Positions 1 through 14,250 of a stretch of 64,000 bases of DNA are shown here, piece by piece. Source of the stretch: Acanthacorydalis orientalis (taxonomy: Eukaryota; Arthropoda; Insecta; Megaloptera; Corydalidae); contig CM068316.1 in assembly GCA_034766995.1 (NCBI GenBank), forward strand, positions 21,824,090 to 21,888,089, in the 5' to 3' direction. Positions within the stretch are counted from its first letter, which is position 1, and each line of letters begins with the position of its first letter. The translations under genes were made by a program, and so were the position numbers. The notes beneath the pieces were generated by a model. It saw only the letters and a program-made list of their open reading frames with translations. It did no database searches and was not told where the DNA came from.

Positions 1-78
1 GAATTCATAGATTTAAGTATGGTTCTATTCAATCATTACACTTCATATCTTGGTTTCTAGTCTGTATGTATATATATG

Positions 79-130
79 TGTGTGTGTGTCTCTCTCTGTG
101 TCTCTCTCTCTCTCTCTATATATATATATA
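79..130. repeat. compound TG/TC/TA microsatellite
   Basis: Adjacent runs of TG, TC and TA dinucleotides follow each other without interruption. This is simple sequence with no coding content. Confidence 0.85.
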
Positions 131-1079
131 GTGCTATTTTTTAAATCAATAATTGATTAACTGATCAAATACTATGTCTCACATTTATTCATCCTGGTTA
201 TTTACCTGATTATAACAAGTTGGTTTAGGTATTTGTCTTGGTTGTAAGTCTCCTGATATGTAATCCATAATGTAAATTCTTGTTTTTTTTTTTATATAAT
301 ATAATACTTATTAATTGCTTAAATGAAACAATAAATACTCTGTTAACATATTCTATATATTAATTTATATTCTTTTCGATAAAATACTTACTTATAAAAT
401 AAAGATTTAAATCTGTTCTAAACTATTGACTGACAGATCTGTCAACACTTAGAAACAAAAGTAACTATTTTCAAAGAAATCTGTTTTTAAGATAATGTAA
501 ATTTTTTTTCTTTTCCGCCAAGTATTTTTGTTAAATTTGTGAATAATATTACTTATGACATAAAAATTATAATTTTAACTTTTTTAAAATTTAATTGATA
601 TTATTTATTGATATTAATTAATAAGTGAAGTTTAAATATGAATATGAAAGTAAATATTTATGAATAAAAATATATAAATATGAATATTTATTCTTTTTAA
701 TGATTAAATATTGAAACAATTCTCTGTTTTTGTAAAATACTTTTTTACTATTATATTTGGTAATATGACATGTGTTCATAAGAATATGCGTAAAAGTAGA
801 AAAATTCAAAATATCGTTTCTCAGTCAATTCGGGAAATCGATTTTAGATTTTATATATATGTAGCTTCAAAAGAAACGATAACAATCATCATCTGCGTGA
901 TATTTTTTCAACCGTCTACCCATTCATCCGCAAACAAATAATTTTTCACTGCTCTTCTTATATCAAATTCAATGGCAAGACAGTAACGTTCCAAGATCTT
1001 TATCGGAGATACTTTTCACAAAGAATCATTTTTATAGATGCTCTCCAAATCAATACATAACAATTTCAAGTCATAAGAT
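131..1079. other. AT-rich stretch without recognised gene
   Basis: Short open frames exist on both strands, but their composition is that of random AT-rich DNA and I recognise no protein family, splice-flanked exon or transposon end here. Confidence 0.5.
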
Positions 1080-2480
1080 AAATAAATACGTGCAGTGACA
1101 ATTTAACAGTCGCGGTCGTGTATACATGTCTGGCAATGAATAGCAATTTCAATGACGAAAACGATATCAATTGTTGATCGATCTTTTTAATTATGATTTC
1201 CACCACTACGCAGTACTATCCATAGAAGGATACACCTTCTATGTCATAGATAAAAGACTCTCTTCAAGATACTTTATCTATGCTTTGACCGGCCTGGTCG
1301 TAGGGCTGATCTGGTCAGTCCGTTAACACTGCTCTTTGTCACCAATGTACTCATAGCAATAATTATATAACTACTTGTTATGAAATATATTATTAGCTAA
1401 ACAGAATTAATGACAAGTTTATTTTATAAAACACCTCCATTACCTATAACCGATACATCAATTTGTACAGTTATATAAGCACTTTAACGATCTGGCACTT
1501 TTGCTATGAACAATGGCTTGTTACTGGGGGCATTTTAAGCATATGAGACAACATCGGTCATTTTCTTCAAATTGTATCTTTTAAATTGAAATACTGATAT
1601 AAAAAATTAAGAATATATTTAATTATTTCATATGATTGTCTTGTGATGAGTAATGTGTACTTCATGAAGCCCAATCGTTGTGCGATCTGTCGTTCGGTGG
1701 GGCAGTCGTTCAGCGAGGGTCTGTAATTGATTAATTATGGGCACCTCTAATATATATGACATGCAGCGAAAATTCCGTGATACGCGCTCTCGGAAACTAT
1801 AATACATTGATAGATCGACGTGCTAGAAATGCCTGCAATGTGGTAGAGGCACACGATGAATGTAGGTGCCAGACGAGCTCATGAGCTATTTATTATAAAT
1901 CAGTATTTGATAATGAGTCTAGTAGGAGCTGTTGTTTTAGTAGATGTATAGGAAAACAGACCGGACAGCTCCAGGTACAACAAAAGGTTGTCTTTTATCA
2001 GCCCGCGTATCGTACTTAACCATACCCTGGATCTAGGGAGCGATGTTACTGTCCGCTATCAATAATCACGGTCGCATAAAATGGTACTACGGAAATCGTA
2101 CCGGGCAAGCGCATTGATTAATACGTTGGCATTGCGTTTCACACTACTGTACAGGCAGCCTGTCGGGTGCTCAGTTCCTCGACCATTGAAAAGTAAAGAT
2201 TTTTGTGAAGAGTAGTACTCCTGACAAAGTAATGTGTGTCAGTGATGAGACGTAATACTTTGTTTTGGAACACTTGCGAGCGTTTCAGAAAAGTAAACTG
2301 CATTAAAGATCCTCGCTATCCGTATAATTGCCTGGGACTCCCACCAACAGAACACCCTCAAATCAATCTTTTATAAACTTACTTCTATAGTACAACATTG
2401 TACATGGGGGCTCTTTAATTTAAATCTGTTTGCGCCCATGAAACTATAATGAGCCACTGGACTTATGCAACTGTTTTAAA
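1080..2480. other. GC-richer unassigned block, probably degraded repeat
   Basis: The base composition is visibly more balanced than the surroundings, with many CG dinucleotides and no homopolymer runs. I translated parts of both strands and found no long open frame and no family I can name. Such islands in this window are usually transposon-derived (compare the copia fragment near 24 kb), so a decayed mobile element is the most likely explanation, but its class is unknown. Confidence 0.35.
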
Positions 2481-4399
2481 TTCTAGAAATAATAAATACA
2501 ATGTCGCATAAACGCAGCTAGAAAGTACTTTGATTAGAATTTTAACAAAAACATTTTTCATTTAATTCCTTGATATAATATATTGTTGAAGAGTTATGAA
2601 AAAAATCAATAATTAGTATTTTTGGTAAAATTTTATAAACAGTTTTATGTGATTTTTACTTAAATTTGAATTTTTTTTTTTTTTTTTTTTTTGCACGAAT
2701 TTACGGTGTTTTAGATCGGCCAATGAGAAATCGAAGAATGATTTGTATATCACTATCAGACCGTTCCTAGAGGCGAGGATCGCCCCGACAACAGCCTCAA
2801 TCGGCATATAGTAATGGATCGTCTTCATGTGGCTCGATAACAATCGCGCAGTTCGTGCTCAAATCCAGGAAAAGTTCCAAAAAACCTGGATATCTGTGTT
2901 AAATTTGAACAAAATTAGAAAGTATTCATAAATTGAGTAGTAAAATAAATTACTTTTAACATACATAAAACTTAAAATTCAATGAGTGTCCAGAATGAAC
3001 AAATTTTGCCAAACTTGTTATTTAAAGCATTACTTGCTACTTGTGTTATAGAAATGAAATAAATTTTTTTTTTTAGATATTAAAAAATACATTTTTCTTT
3101 TTTTTTATATCTGACGTATTTAAATGATCTAAATATTCTACAAATATAATTCCTAAATATCAATTATAAAAAAAGAATCATTACATTTAAGGTTTTTTTT
3201 TTTAAATAACTTGTAATGTATGATTTATTTTATTTTTATAAAATACCACAATAACTAATAAATTATAATAACATGTCAAATGTACTTTTTTCATTCTAGA
3301 AAAAGAATCATTTGTTTTAAATATATTTTTTATTGAAATTTTGTTTCTGCAATCCCAATGTTATTTTCTTATTTAGTGGCTTTCTATCTAAATTGAAGAA
3401 AAAAATTCTGACTTTTTCAAAATAACTAAATAATCACTTATTAAAACATATGCATCAATACAAGCACCAGTCTTGAAATGTAGAATCAATATTTAACCTT
3501 AATCATTTTTCATATTCATATCTAAGATCATTAATATTATTTGTATACCAAGGATGGAAATTAATTTATTAGTTTTGCAACAGCATGAAATGCTTTTGCC
3601 CTGATGCATCACCAGTGAAATCTTGCCTTAATAAAAAAAATTGTTATGAATTTTGATTGTGTCAATATTTTATATTCTTACAATTTATTAAATATAACCA
3701 TTAATGATAATTTCGGAATTTTATACTTTTTCTTTATATTTTCTTTAAATTCCTTTGATTCTATGGTTTCAACAAAAATTTGATTTACATCAACTTTCGT
3801 CAGTACTTTTTTTTAAATTAAAGAAGACAATTTCAAAGTGTAGAAGTTTGAGTTATAAAGATAATTTTATATGGAACCTCTGCTTCCACACATTATTTCC
3901 ACTGATATTTAATTTAGAAAAATTATAAGTGTTCAAGTTATAGGAGTTTGGCTGTATACCTTTGACATATAAATATCAAAGGTATAACTTTAGTACATTT
4001 AAAATACATTACACACAGTCATTTCAACATAAGTTAAATGTTCACTACATATTTTTTAAAAAAATGAATTATTACTTATTTTAAAACTGGTATTTTTGTA
4101 GTTATTTGGTAATAAAATTGATGAATGTTGTCAGGTGGGCTTTGTTTTTTTTTAGATCACCTAAGTGTATGTTCTCTACTACTATTTCAACATATGTGTT
4201 GTCTTCATATATGTGTAGAGATATCCACACAGATGTAACTGTGGTGAAACTAATAGTGAAGACCAAAGATTCAGTTGGTCTAAAAGGTTGGAGACCACCA
4301 GGACAACATATCAATGAGATCACAGGCATAAAAAATACAATTATAATTTTAAAATTCTTGAAGTTAAGCATACTTTTGAATTAAATTAAAAAAAATAAA
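2481..4399. other. AT-rich intergenic DNA with poly-T run
   Basis: The stretch contains a run of about 22 T near 2670-2691, followed by a short GC-richer patch (about 2693-2890) whose translation I could not assign. The rest is AT-rich with no recognised gene. The minus-strand gene ending at 4475 would have its 3' flank here. Confidence 0.45.
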
Positions 4400-4405
4400 T
4401 TTATT
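4400..4405 (-). terminator. candidate polyadenylation signal
   Basis: An AATAAA hexamer on the minus strand about 70 bases beyond the stop codon of the UBZ4-like gene. In AT-rich DNA this hexamer is common, so only its position makes it a candidate. Confidence 0.4.
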
Positions 4406-4474
4406 GTAAAAGATAATAATAACATAATATACTCTTTTTGTAATAAAAATATAAATTAAAAAACATATGTACTG

Positions 4475-6001
4475 TCACTCCAATTTATTTCTTTTCCTTA
4501 ATCGAGTTGATTCAAAAACTTCCTTTCTTTCACAACAAAGCTCTGCATGTTCCTGAAAATTAAATAATTTTAAGTATTTATTATATAAAAATTATGTCAC
4601 ATTATGGAATACCTCAATTTTGCTATATAAAAATAATTGATTACAGATTGGACATGGATATTTATCTTCATTAATTTTTGAAATTGTATGTGATGACTGT
4701 GGTTCTTGTATTTGTTTTTCATAATTATCCATCTTCAAATTTTTATTTTCACTTTCATATATATATTTTTTACTTTTTGGATTAGATACAACCTTTTTAG
4801 ATTTGATGGGAATGACTTCATCATCTGTATTATCTTCACTTTGTGAATTCTTATATTTTGAATCAGTTGTATCTATAAAAATTGTTCGTCCTTTAGGAAT
4901 CAAAGTATTATCACTTAAAATATTTTTTTGCCAAGTATCGACTTTTTTAAAATTTCTTTTTCTATTTTTGTTTTCCATATTACTATATTGACGGTTAAAA
5001 TTATTTGATATATTGTTTTCTTTAACATTCTCTAATTTTAAACTATCAAATAAAGAGTTTATTTGGTTAGTTTTTTTTTGGTAACTTGAAGTAAAACGGT
5101 TTAAGAATGGACTATTACATTCCGATTTTTCGTTATCCATTTCACAACTTTTTGATCTTACAGAGGTTGATTGCTCTGAATTTTTTAGTGTGTTCTGCTC
5201 AGAAAAAAGTCTGGATTTTTTCATAATTTCTTTATTATTTTGTTTTTTTAATTTCAATATATTTATTTTATCCTTTTGTGTATTGTTGACTAATTCTGCT
5301 TCTTGTATAACATTTTTGTCTTTATTTTTTTCAGTGTTCTTTTTACTATCTATTATAGATTCTTCATCATCATGGTTCAAATTATGTTTATTACTATCTA
5401 AATTATCATTAGTTTCCTTTTTTTTAAAATCACTGTTAGAATCGGTATTCTGTTCTAAATTTTTGTTTGAGATATTCGTAAACTTAATGTTATTTTCTGA
5501 TAATTCATTTTCCGTACTTACATTTATATCAATTGAAAGTTTTTCTTCTTCATAAGTTTCAAAAAATTTTGAATTAATAATATTTTCTTTCTCTGTACAA
5601 ATTTCTTTATTTTCTAATACTGCTAAAGGCAAGTTTTCAAAAGCAATACTTTGATAAGCTTCATGAATTTTATTTTTTGACTTAAAATAATCTATGATCC
5701 TTTCAGTTCTTTCTTCTTCAGTTAGTAAATCTGATCTGGATTTTATGAAAAATGGCTGTTTTTCAGATAAATATTTTGCTTGTTTTCTCCAACTTAACTT
5801 TTGAAATGCATCATATTGAATTTTATGTTTATTTATGATATCATCATATTCTTTCCTTTTGTCTTCAGTTAAACTGGGTAAAATTACTTTACAAAAGGTA
5901 AAATTTGGCTTGGTAACATGGAACTTTGATTTGAATAAAAAAGTTTCTTTTTCAATAAATGTTACTTCTTGAACATTGTGAACATATTTTTTTTCAGTCA
6001 T
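4475..6001 (-). CDS. UBZ4/RAP80-like zinc-finger protein (two exons)
   Basis: Exons are 6001..4613 and 4552..4475. The donor (GAG|GTATTC) and acceptor (TTTTCAG|GAA) join in phase 0, giving 488 residues. The ATG at 6001 is the first Met after an in-frame stop about 33 bases upstream. After a more structured N-terminal ~130 residues, the middle is low-complexity (N, K, E, S, D) and probably disordered. The C-terminus holds Cys450-x2-Cys453-x11-His465-x3-Cys469, the spacing of RAD18/WRNIP1-type UBZ4 fingers; the CPICNQLF...KIEEHAELC pattern most resembles the RAP80 (UIMC1) finger. Such fingers bind ubiquitin in DNA-damage signalling. The finger is completed only by splicing: unspliced, the frame ends in KIEVFHNVT and loses its His and last Cys. 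I see no UIM or other RAP80 domain, so orthology is inferred and the name is withheld. The gene lies head-to-head with mats. Confidence 0.72.
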
Positions 6002-6853
<852 letters not shown>

Positions 6854-8930
6854 ATGAGTTTTTTATTGTAAGTAAATATTAAATAATGTTAAATGAGAAT
6901 CCACTCTGTGTTGTAATTGGATTTATTTTTGGTTATAAGAATTATTTTCAATTAGCACGCATAGTCATGTAAATCGTAATCATGTAAATTGTAAACACTA
7001 AAAAAGTAAATTTATTTTATATTGATATATTTCATATATTATCTTTTTAATGGATTTACACTTATATTAGAAACACACAGGCACACACACACTCTATATA
7101 TATATATACATACACACACACACGTATACATATATATTGTTTTAAATATAAATTTATGTCCAAAATGTATATTCTATTGAGCAGATATAATCAGTCTTTT
7201 TGATGAGCAATAGTTAATTGTATAGAAAGTATATAAAATCAAATGTATTTTTTAGTGGAAGTCGTTCATCTAAAACATTTAAACCAAAGAAGAATATTCC
7301 TGAAGGAACACATCAGTATGAACTAATGAAACATGCTGCAGCAACTCTTGGTTCTGGAAATCTTAGGTTAGCAGTTATGTTGCCGGAAGGTGAAGATCTC
7401 AATGAATGGGTTGCTGTCAATAGTAAGTTAATTTATGCTGGTTAATGATAATTTATTTAATAGTAATTTAGTAATTTACATCTATTTAGTAAGTTTATTG
7501 AAATATATAATTTTTATTAATATTTATAGTCATAGAATACAATAGCATTTGGTAGAAAATGAAGAAGTTATACAAATATATAAAGCAAAGAAATTTCTGC
7601 AAATTTTATATTAGAAGCAATTGATTGGTCTATTAATATTTTAATTTATAATAACATTTATCTTTATTGCTCCTCAATATACAAAATAATTTTTGTGTTT
7701 ATCATTTATTTATTAAGATATATTAAAAACTCATGTATCTATTCCAAAATATTGTCATGAAAATAATAGTAATTATAATTAGACCTTTGTTTATATACTG
7801 TTGTATATTATATATTTTTCTATCCAACGAAAGACAATGGCAAATCCAGTGTTTGTTATTGATTTTAAGTGTTAGAGATTTTATGTACATGTATGTATGT
7901 ATATATATACACACACACATACACACACACATACACATATATATATATATAATATAATAATAATATAATAAATGCATGATTAGGTTATAAAATATCTTGG
8001 AACTGAATTTTCATATTACTGATAAAAGTCAAGACTGTAACCTAGATTGTGATGTTATTATAATCATGTTATATTTGTATTTTAAAGCATGTAGAGTCCA
8101 AATAACTGTTTGTCTCAATGGATAGTCGCTTACAAATATAGTTTTCCATCATCTATAAACTATGAGATATAAGTATATATTTATTTTATGCATTAATAGA
8201 ACCAAAATTTACCATTATAATTGATCGTTATGTATTTATAAAAGTTTGAGAACTAATTTAAAAATGTAAAGAATTGTTAAAGCATAGATGTGAATTTATA
8301 GTTTGGTTTATTTATTTACATATTACGGTTTCAAAATTAGAGCTTGTACATTTATGATAAGTGTATATAAATTGTTTAACTGCTTATGTAATTAATTGTA
8401 GATTTTTTACTTACCATCTAATATTAAAATTGTTTATTGAAAAATCTATGATCAGTTTTAAGTTATGAATATATACCTTTTTTTAACAAACTAAGTAATG
8501 TATATTGTGTCTGTCAACCACAACATAAATTTATATATTTACTTATATTATAAATATAAAATAAGATGTATGTTTTTTTAACCTATTAATTTATTTTTAT
8601 AGCGGTAGATTTTTTCAATCAAATTAATATGTTATATGGAACAATAACAGAGTTTTGTACTGAAGACAGTTGTTCAATTATGTCTGCGGGACCAAAATAT
8701 GAATATCATTGGGCTGATGGACACACTGTAAAAAAACCTATTAAATGTTCTGCACCCAAATATATAGATTATTTAATGACATGGGTTCAAGATCAATTGG
8801 ACGATGAAACACTTTTCCCGTCGAAGATAGGTATAATGTTTAAGAAAGATTAGTTTTGGTTATTATTAAAAATATTTTTTTTATTTTAGTACATACACAC
8901 AAATATGTGTGTGTGTGCATGCATGCATGC

Positions 8931-8970
<40 letters not shown>

Positions 8971-8989
8971 ATATGTATTTATATGTGTC

Positions 8990-9053
<64 letters not shown>

Positions 9054-9079
9054 TAGATAGAGAGATGAACACATAGCAG

Positions 9080-9125
<46 letters not shown>

Positions 9126-11079
9126 TATACTATGAATTGTAAAATAATTAAATGCTGAAAATCACAAGGAATATAGTATTTTTGATGAAATGATGCTCTA
9201 TGTAAATCCTAAAAAAATAAAATTTTATAGTGCACTAGAATAAATGTTGTTGCTATTTGGGGTCTTAGGGCACTTCATCAGCTAAGGTCATTGCACCCAA
9301 CAAGAATAAAAATAACTGCAATAATATTTTTGTGTGTATTATCAAAATTTTAAAATATACATTTGATTTATATTAGTCCAGTTGTGATTCATTAATATAT
9401 TTTTTTTACCTTTGAAATGATGGTGATTGATGATACCTTTTACAAGTTAAATTAGAAATGTGTTTATGTTCTTACACAAAAACATTTTTATTTTTAACAA
9501 ACATTTTTGATATTTTGAAGTTAATTGTTATTTTCACAGAATGTGTTCAAAGTGATGCAAATAAATTCTATGTTTCATATTATTTGATACTCTTAGTAGT
9601 TCCTGTAGTATTTTATTAATAGTACCATTGATCATATTTTCTGGTTAATGAAGGTTATGTTCTTCTCATCTAAGATAAATGAGAATTTAAAATTGCAACA
9701 TTTAATATATTTTGATTGAAATAAGTGAAATATTCTATCCTCTTTATAAGGCAGTGAGTGTAAATGGATATTTGATAATTAATTTTTAGACATGCATATT
9801 AAACTTTTTTTTTGTTTTATAATAAATATATTTAGACAGCCCAGTCTACTCTAATAATTTCCATATTGGCTTATGGGAATTTTCTCTGTACATTCTCTAA
9901 TATCTTTAACAATATTCATTTTTTGCTTTGTAGGACACACTTAGTAATTAAGAAAAAAATATTCGACTAATTTTTAAAAACAACATTTACTTTAAAAACA
10001 AGCTGTATTAAAAACAATATTAATTGACTTTAAGGGCTCCATGCACTTTTGGTTTTAGTGAGTTTTACCTGTCTGTTTTTCAACTGATTTTCCTTACACA
10101 TTCATGGTTCCGACAAATTCTTTGCTGTACATATGTGCATAGTACAGTTTTCAGTCATGCTGATAAATAACCACATATATTCATTTGATATGGACCAATA
10201 TTTTTGGAGTTTTTTTGAAACATAAGTGTCATCACATATATTAAATGTACTCATGTAAAATCAAATTTAAGTGGATTTTATTTATTCATATCTTCATAGT
10301 TGGTTTTTACTTATTCACTTATATTTACCTGCATAAATTTAAACTTATGTGGATAAAACTCACACTAAAACTTAAAGTGTAGGAAGCCCTGTACCTAAAG
10401 ATTTGTCTTTAAATACAGTACTACTATTTTTAAAATGAGTCATGATTCGTTATACATGCCGAATAAATAACTGATAATGCTCAGTCTCATTTGGAAATTT
10501 ATTGGTATATTGTCTTAAGAAAGTTTCATTTGAGTAATTTCAAGCATTTTCAACCTCTATATCACTATGAAATTATCTTTCAGGCAAACATTTTTTTTAT
10601 AGGAAACATTGTATATGAAAGTAAAAAAATATTTCTGAAGAAATATATTTGTAACTAAGCCATAATAATTTACTTAAGGACATGTTTTATCACATGTTAA
10701 TCAAAATAACTTTAAAAAATAGCAGTTTATTGTTCATAGTTATCAACTTAATATAAATTTAAATTGTTTTATAAGAAGTTAAATACCTTATTTAATGGAA
10801 AAATAAAACAAAAATGCAGTAAAATTCATGGGAAAAAACAGAGTTCTTGTTTAGAATGATTCAGCTGAGAATTGATGTACCACAAGAGTAAACAAAACTG
10901 TATTTAATAATTTAAAAAAAAATGTAATCATTTACTTGTAATATTAGAGAAATTAGAACTTTAAAGAGTGAAACAATTTAAATGACTATAAACATAGTAA
11001 TTGTACGATACATAGTGTATGTCAGCATCTCCCCCCCCCCTCCTCTCTATGTGTATATATATATATATACATGCACACA

Positions 11080-11110
<31 letters not shown>

Positions 11111-14100
11111 TAGGTTAGCCCATATTTGGTGTCAGTGATAATAGGTAAAATGAAAGTATTTTTTTACGGTAATTCTTTTATTATAAATTTAATATTTAAT
11201 TTACTTCCTTTTTTATGACTATATTCCAATGTTCAACCATTTTTTGTATTCTGTTTTTGTAAAATTCTGGGGATTTTGACCTGAAGAATGATACTAGGAA
11301 GGAATTCACTTCTTCATGTGTTTGGATTTTTTTCATCGAGGTTATTTTGCAAGGACCGGAACAGATGGAAATCAGAAGAGATAAGGACTGTGGAATAAGG
11401 CAGGTGTGGAAGCATTTCCTAATTTAGGTCAGAAATTTTTTTTGCATGATGAACGCTTTGTGTGGCTGTGCATTGTCATACTGCAATACTATGCTACATC
11501 TTCTGGCTAATTGCAGTCGTTTTTCTTGTATTACCTCATTCAATTTGTCAAGCTGTTGACAGTACCTATCTGCAGTCACAGTTTCTCTAGATTTTAAAAG
11601 CTCATAATAAATTATTCCACGAGAATTCTACCACACACACACAGCATTATTTTTTTATTGGTAAGATTTGGTTTTGTGATCTTTTGAGAAATTTGTACGG
11701 GATCCATCCAACTTTTTTTCTGTTTATTATTACTGTATAATATCCCCTTTTCGTCTCCTGTTATCAAATTAACCAAAAATGGTTTCTGAACTTGACGAGC
11801 CTTCATCGAAACAAACATACTCATCCTATTCTCGTGCTGTTCCGCAGTCAGCTCATGCGCCACCCACATATCGACTGTTTACTTTCCCAGTGCGATGAAG
11901 TGCTTTTGTTACAAAACTTTTCGATGAATTCGCTGCTATCTCACTCGTTTTTAAACGTGGATCATTTTCGATTGTCACTTTTAATTGTTCATCGGCAAAT
12001 ACAACACGGTGACTCCTTTTTTTATTATTTAAATCAAAGTTTCCCTTACGAAACTTTTTAAACCACTGAAAATATGTGCGAATATTTGTTGCATCATCCC
12101 CGTATAATTTGCAAATCTTTTCAGTAATTGTTTCAACAGTAATCTTTTCAATAATTGTTTGCGTCCTTGCCTTTGCGGAAATATTAAATGATAATGTGTC
12201 GAATATGCTCTGAATCATTACATATGTTTAAAGGGTAAAATATAGACAAAAAATGTTCTTTTCTTGGGAAAATCACATTGAGATGTTAGCTCAGGAATGT
12301 TTGCAAGAGAAGTGAATGTATTTTAGAATTTTTTCTCTTAAAACATTAAAGTTACTGAGTCAACAACGATGAAATATAAATCACTGACACCAACTGTGTG
12401 TGTGTACTCCATATACATAAACACATACGTACACATACTAAAGTAGAATGTATATTTTAGGGAATATCAAATACAATTGAAAATTAGTTAGAATAATAGT
12501 TCAATAAAGAATTTTTTTGCAGAATTGTTTTATGATTTGGCAGTTCATTGTAATATATGCACTTTAAAAGTATCATTTTGAATTATATATTCTATTTACT
12601 AAAATTAATTTTTATTATATAGTTGTTAAATGTGAACATTTGAAAGTAAATTATACATGACTGTTTATTTTAATTTTTTTTAATTTTCGTAGGTGTACCG
12701 TTTCCTAAAAATTTTTTGTCAATTGCGAAGACTATCCTAAAAAGATTGTTTCGAGTCTATGCTCACATATATCATCAACATTTCAGTGAAGTAGTTCAAC
12801 TTGGAGAAGAAGCACATTTGAACACCTCTTTTAAACATTTTATATTTTTTGTCCAGGTAACATTTGAATGTATTGTTAAAAGATATTTTATGATACAAAT
12901 TTAAGTTGGTAAATATTATTTTTTAAGATCTTTAAAAACAAGTAAAATATATGTAGATAGTGTACTAAATTTATCACATTAATGATTTATTTATCATTCA
13001 ATTATTATAAATGAAAATGTAAGGTATGTTATGAAAAATGAAAGTGTATATAATGTGATTTATATATTATTCATAAATGACGTTTTGAAAAAGGTTACAT
13101 CTTTTTTTTACAATGTATTAAAGATGTTTACATTCACTGAATTTTCTGAGATACCTATATGCATTTTAAATACTTTTATTTTAAAATTATTGTTTGTCAT
13201 ATTTTATATGTATGAGTGTATTATTTGTGCGTGCGTGCGAGCGTGTGTGTATATAGTCGAGTAATATTTAAAATTTTTGCTGCTAATAATTGTGTTCTTA
13301 TGAAAATAACACATTTTGTTCTACTACACTAAACACATTTAACTCACACTCTCTTATACACATAAAACTCATACGCACACATACAGATATATGAGGGCTG
13401 ATCATTTATTTCATGGACATATGTACTATTTTTGAGCAGCATTATGTTATACATTACTGTGTTAAGTTGATTTAAATGCTTTAAAACACTTAAAGACATG
13501 AGTGAAGCTTATGATAAAGAATGTCTGAATAAAACTGTAATAATAAATTGGCATAAATAAATAAAAGAAGGATGAGAATCTGTTGCAGATGATCCAAGAC
13601 CAAGTCACTCAATATCCACTACAACACCTGATTAAATTTCACAAGTACATGAAATCTTGGATAAAGACAGACAAATAACACTTTGATTGTTGACTGAAAG
13701 AATGAACATTTTCTATGGAAGTGCACATAAAATTGTCACAGAGTATCTCGGAATGTTACGGATCTAGGGCTGTTATATTCCACACAATCTGTTACTGGAA
13801 CAGAAACAGCAACATGTCAGTCTGTTAAAGGCGAATCTGGAATAATTTGGGAGGCAAGGATTTGTTTTTTGAACAGCATAGTCACTGAGGATGAGATTTG
13901 AGTGTATCGTTATAAATCCAAGCGAAAGCATAACATTTTAAGCTTAATGAAGAGCTTTGCAAAACCACAATGGTCATTCTACGTATCATAGCAAATAACA
14001 GGTTCCAAGAAGCTTATGATGCTAGATAAGACAGTGGTAAAAAAAGGAACACATTGAAAAGGAAAAACTGTTACATGAAGATTATTTTTTTTGAGACTCA

Positions 14101-14214
14101 TTCCATAAATTAAATGCCCATTCCTCATAAATGTGTGTTATATGTATGTATATATATATATATATATACACACATATATACATACACGCACACATATATG
14201 AATATATATGTACA

Positions 14215-14250
<36 letters not shown>

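Noticed and set aside
2613..2843. 76-codon minus-strand open frame
   Set aside because: Half of it is encoded by a poly-T run (poly-Lys) and the remainder matches no family I know.
5190..5555. 121-codon plus-strand open frame rich in Phe, Leu and Ser
   Set aside because: It is the reverse complement of the Lys/Glu/Asn-rich part of the UBZ4-like gene, a shadow frame.
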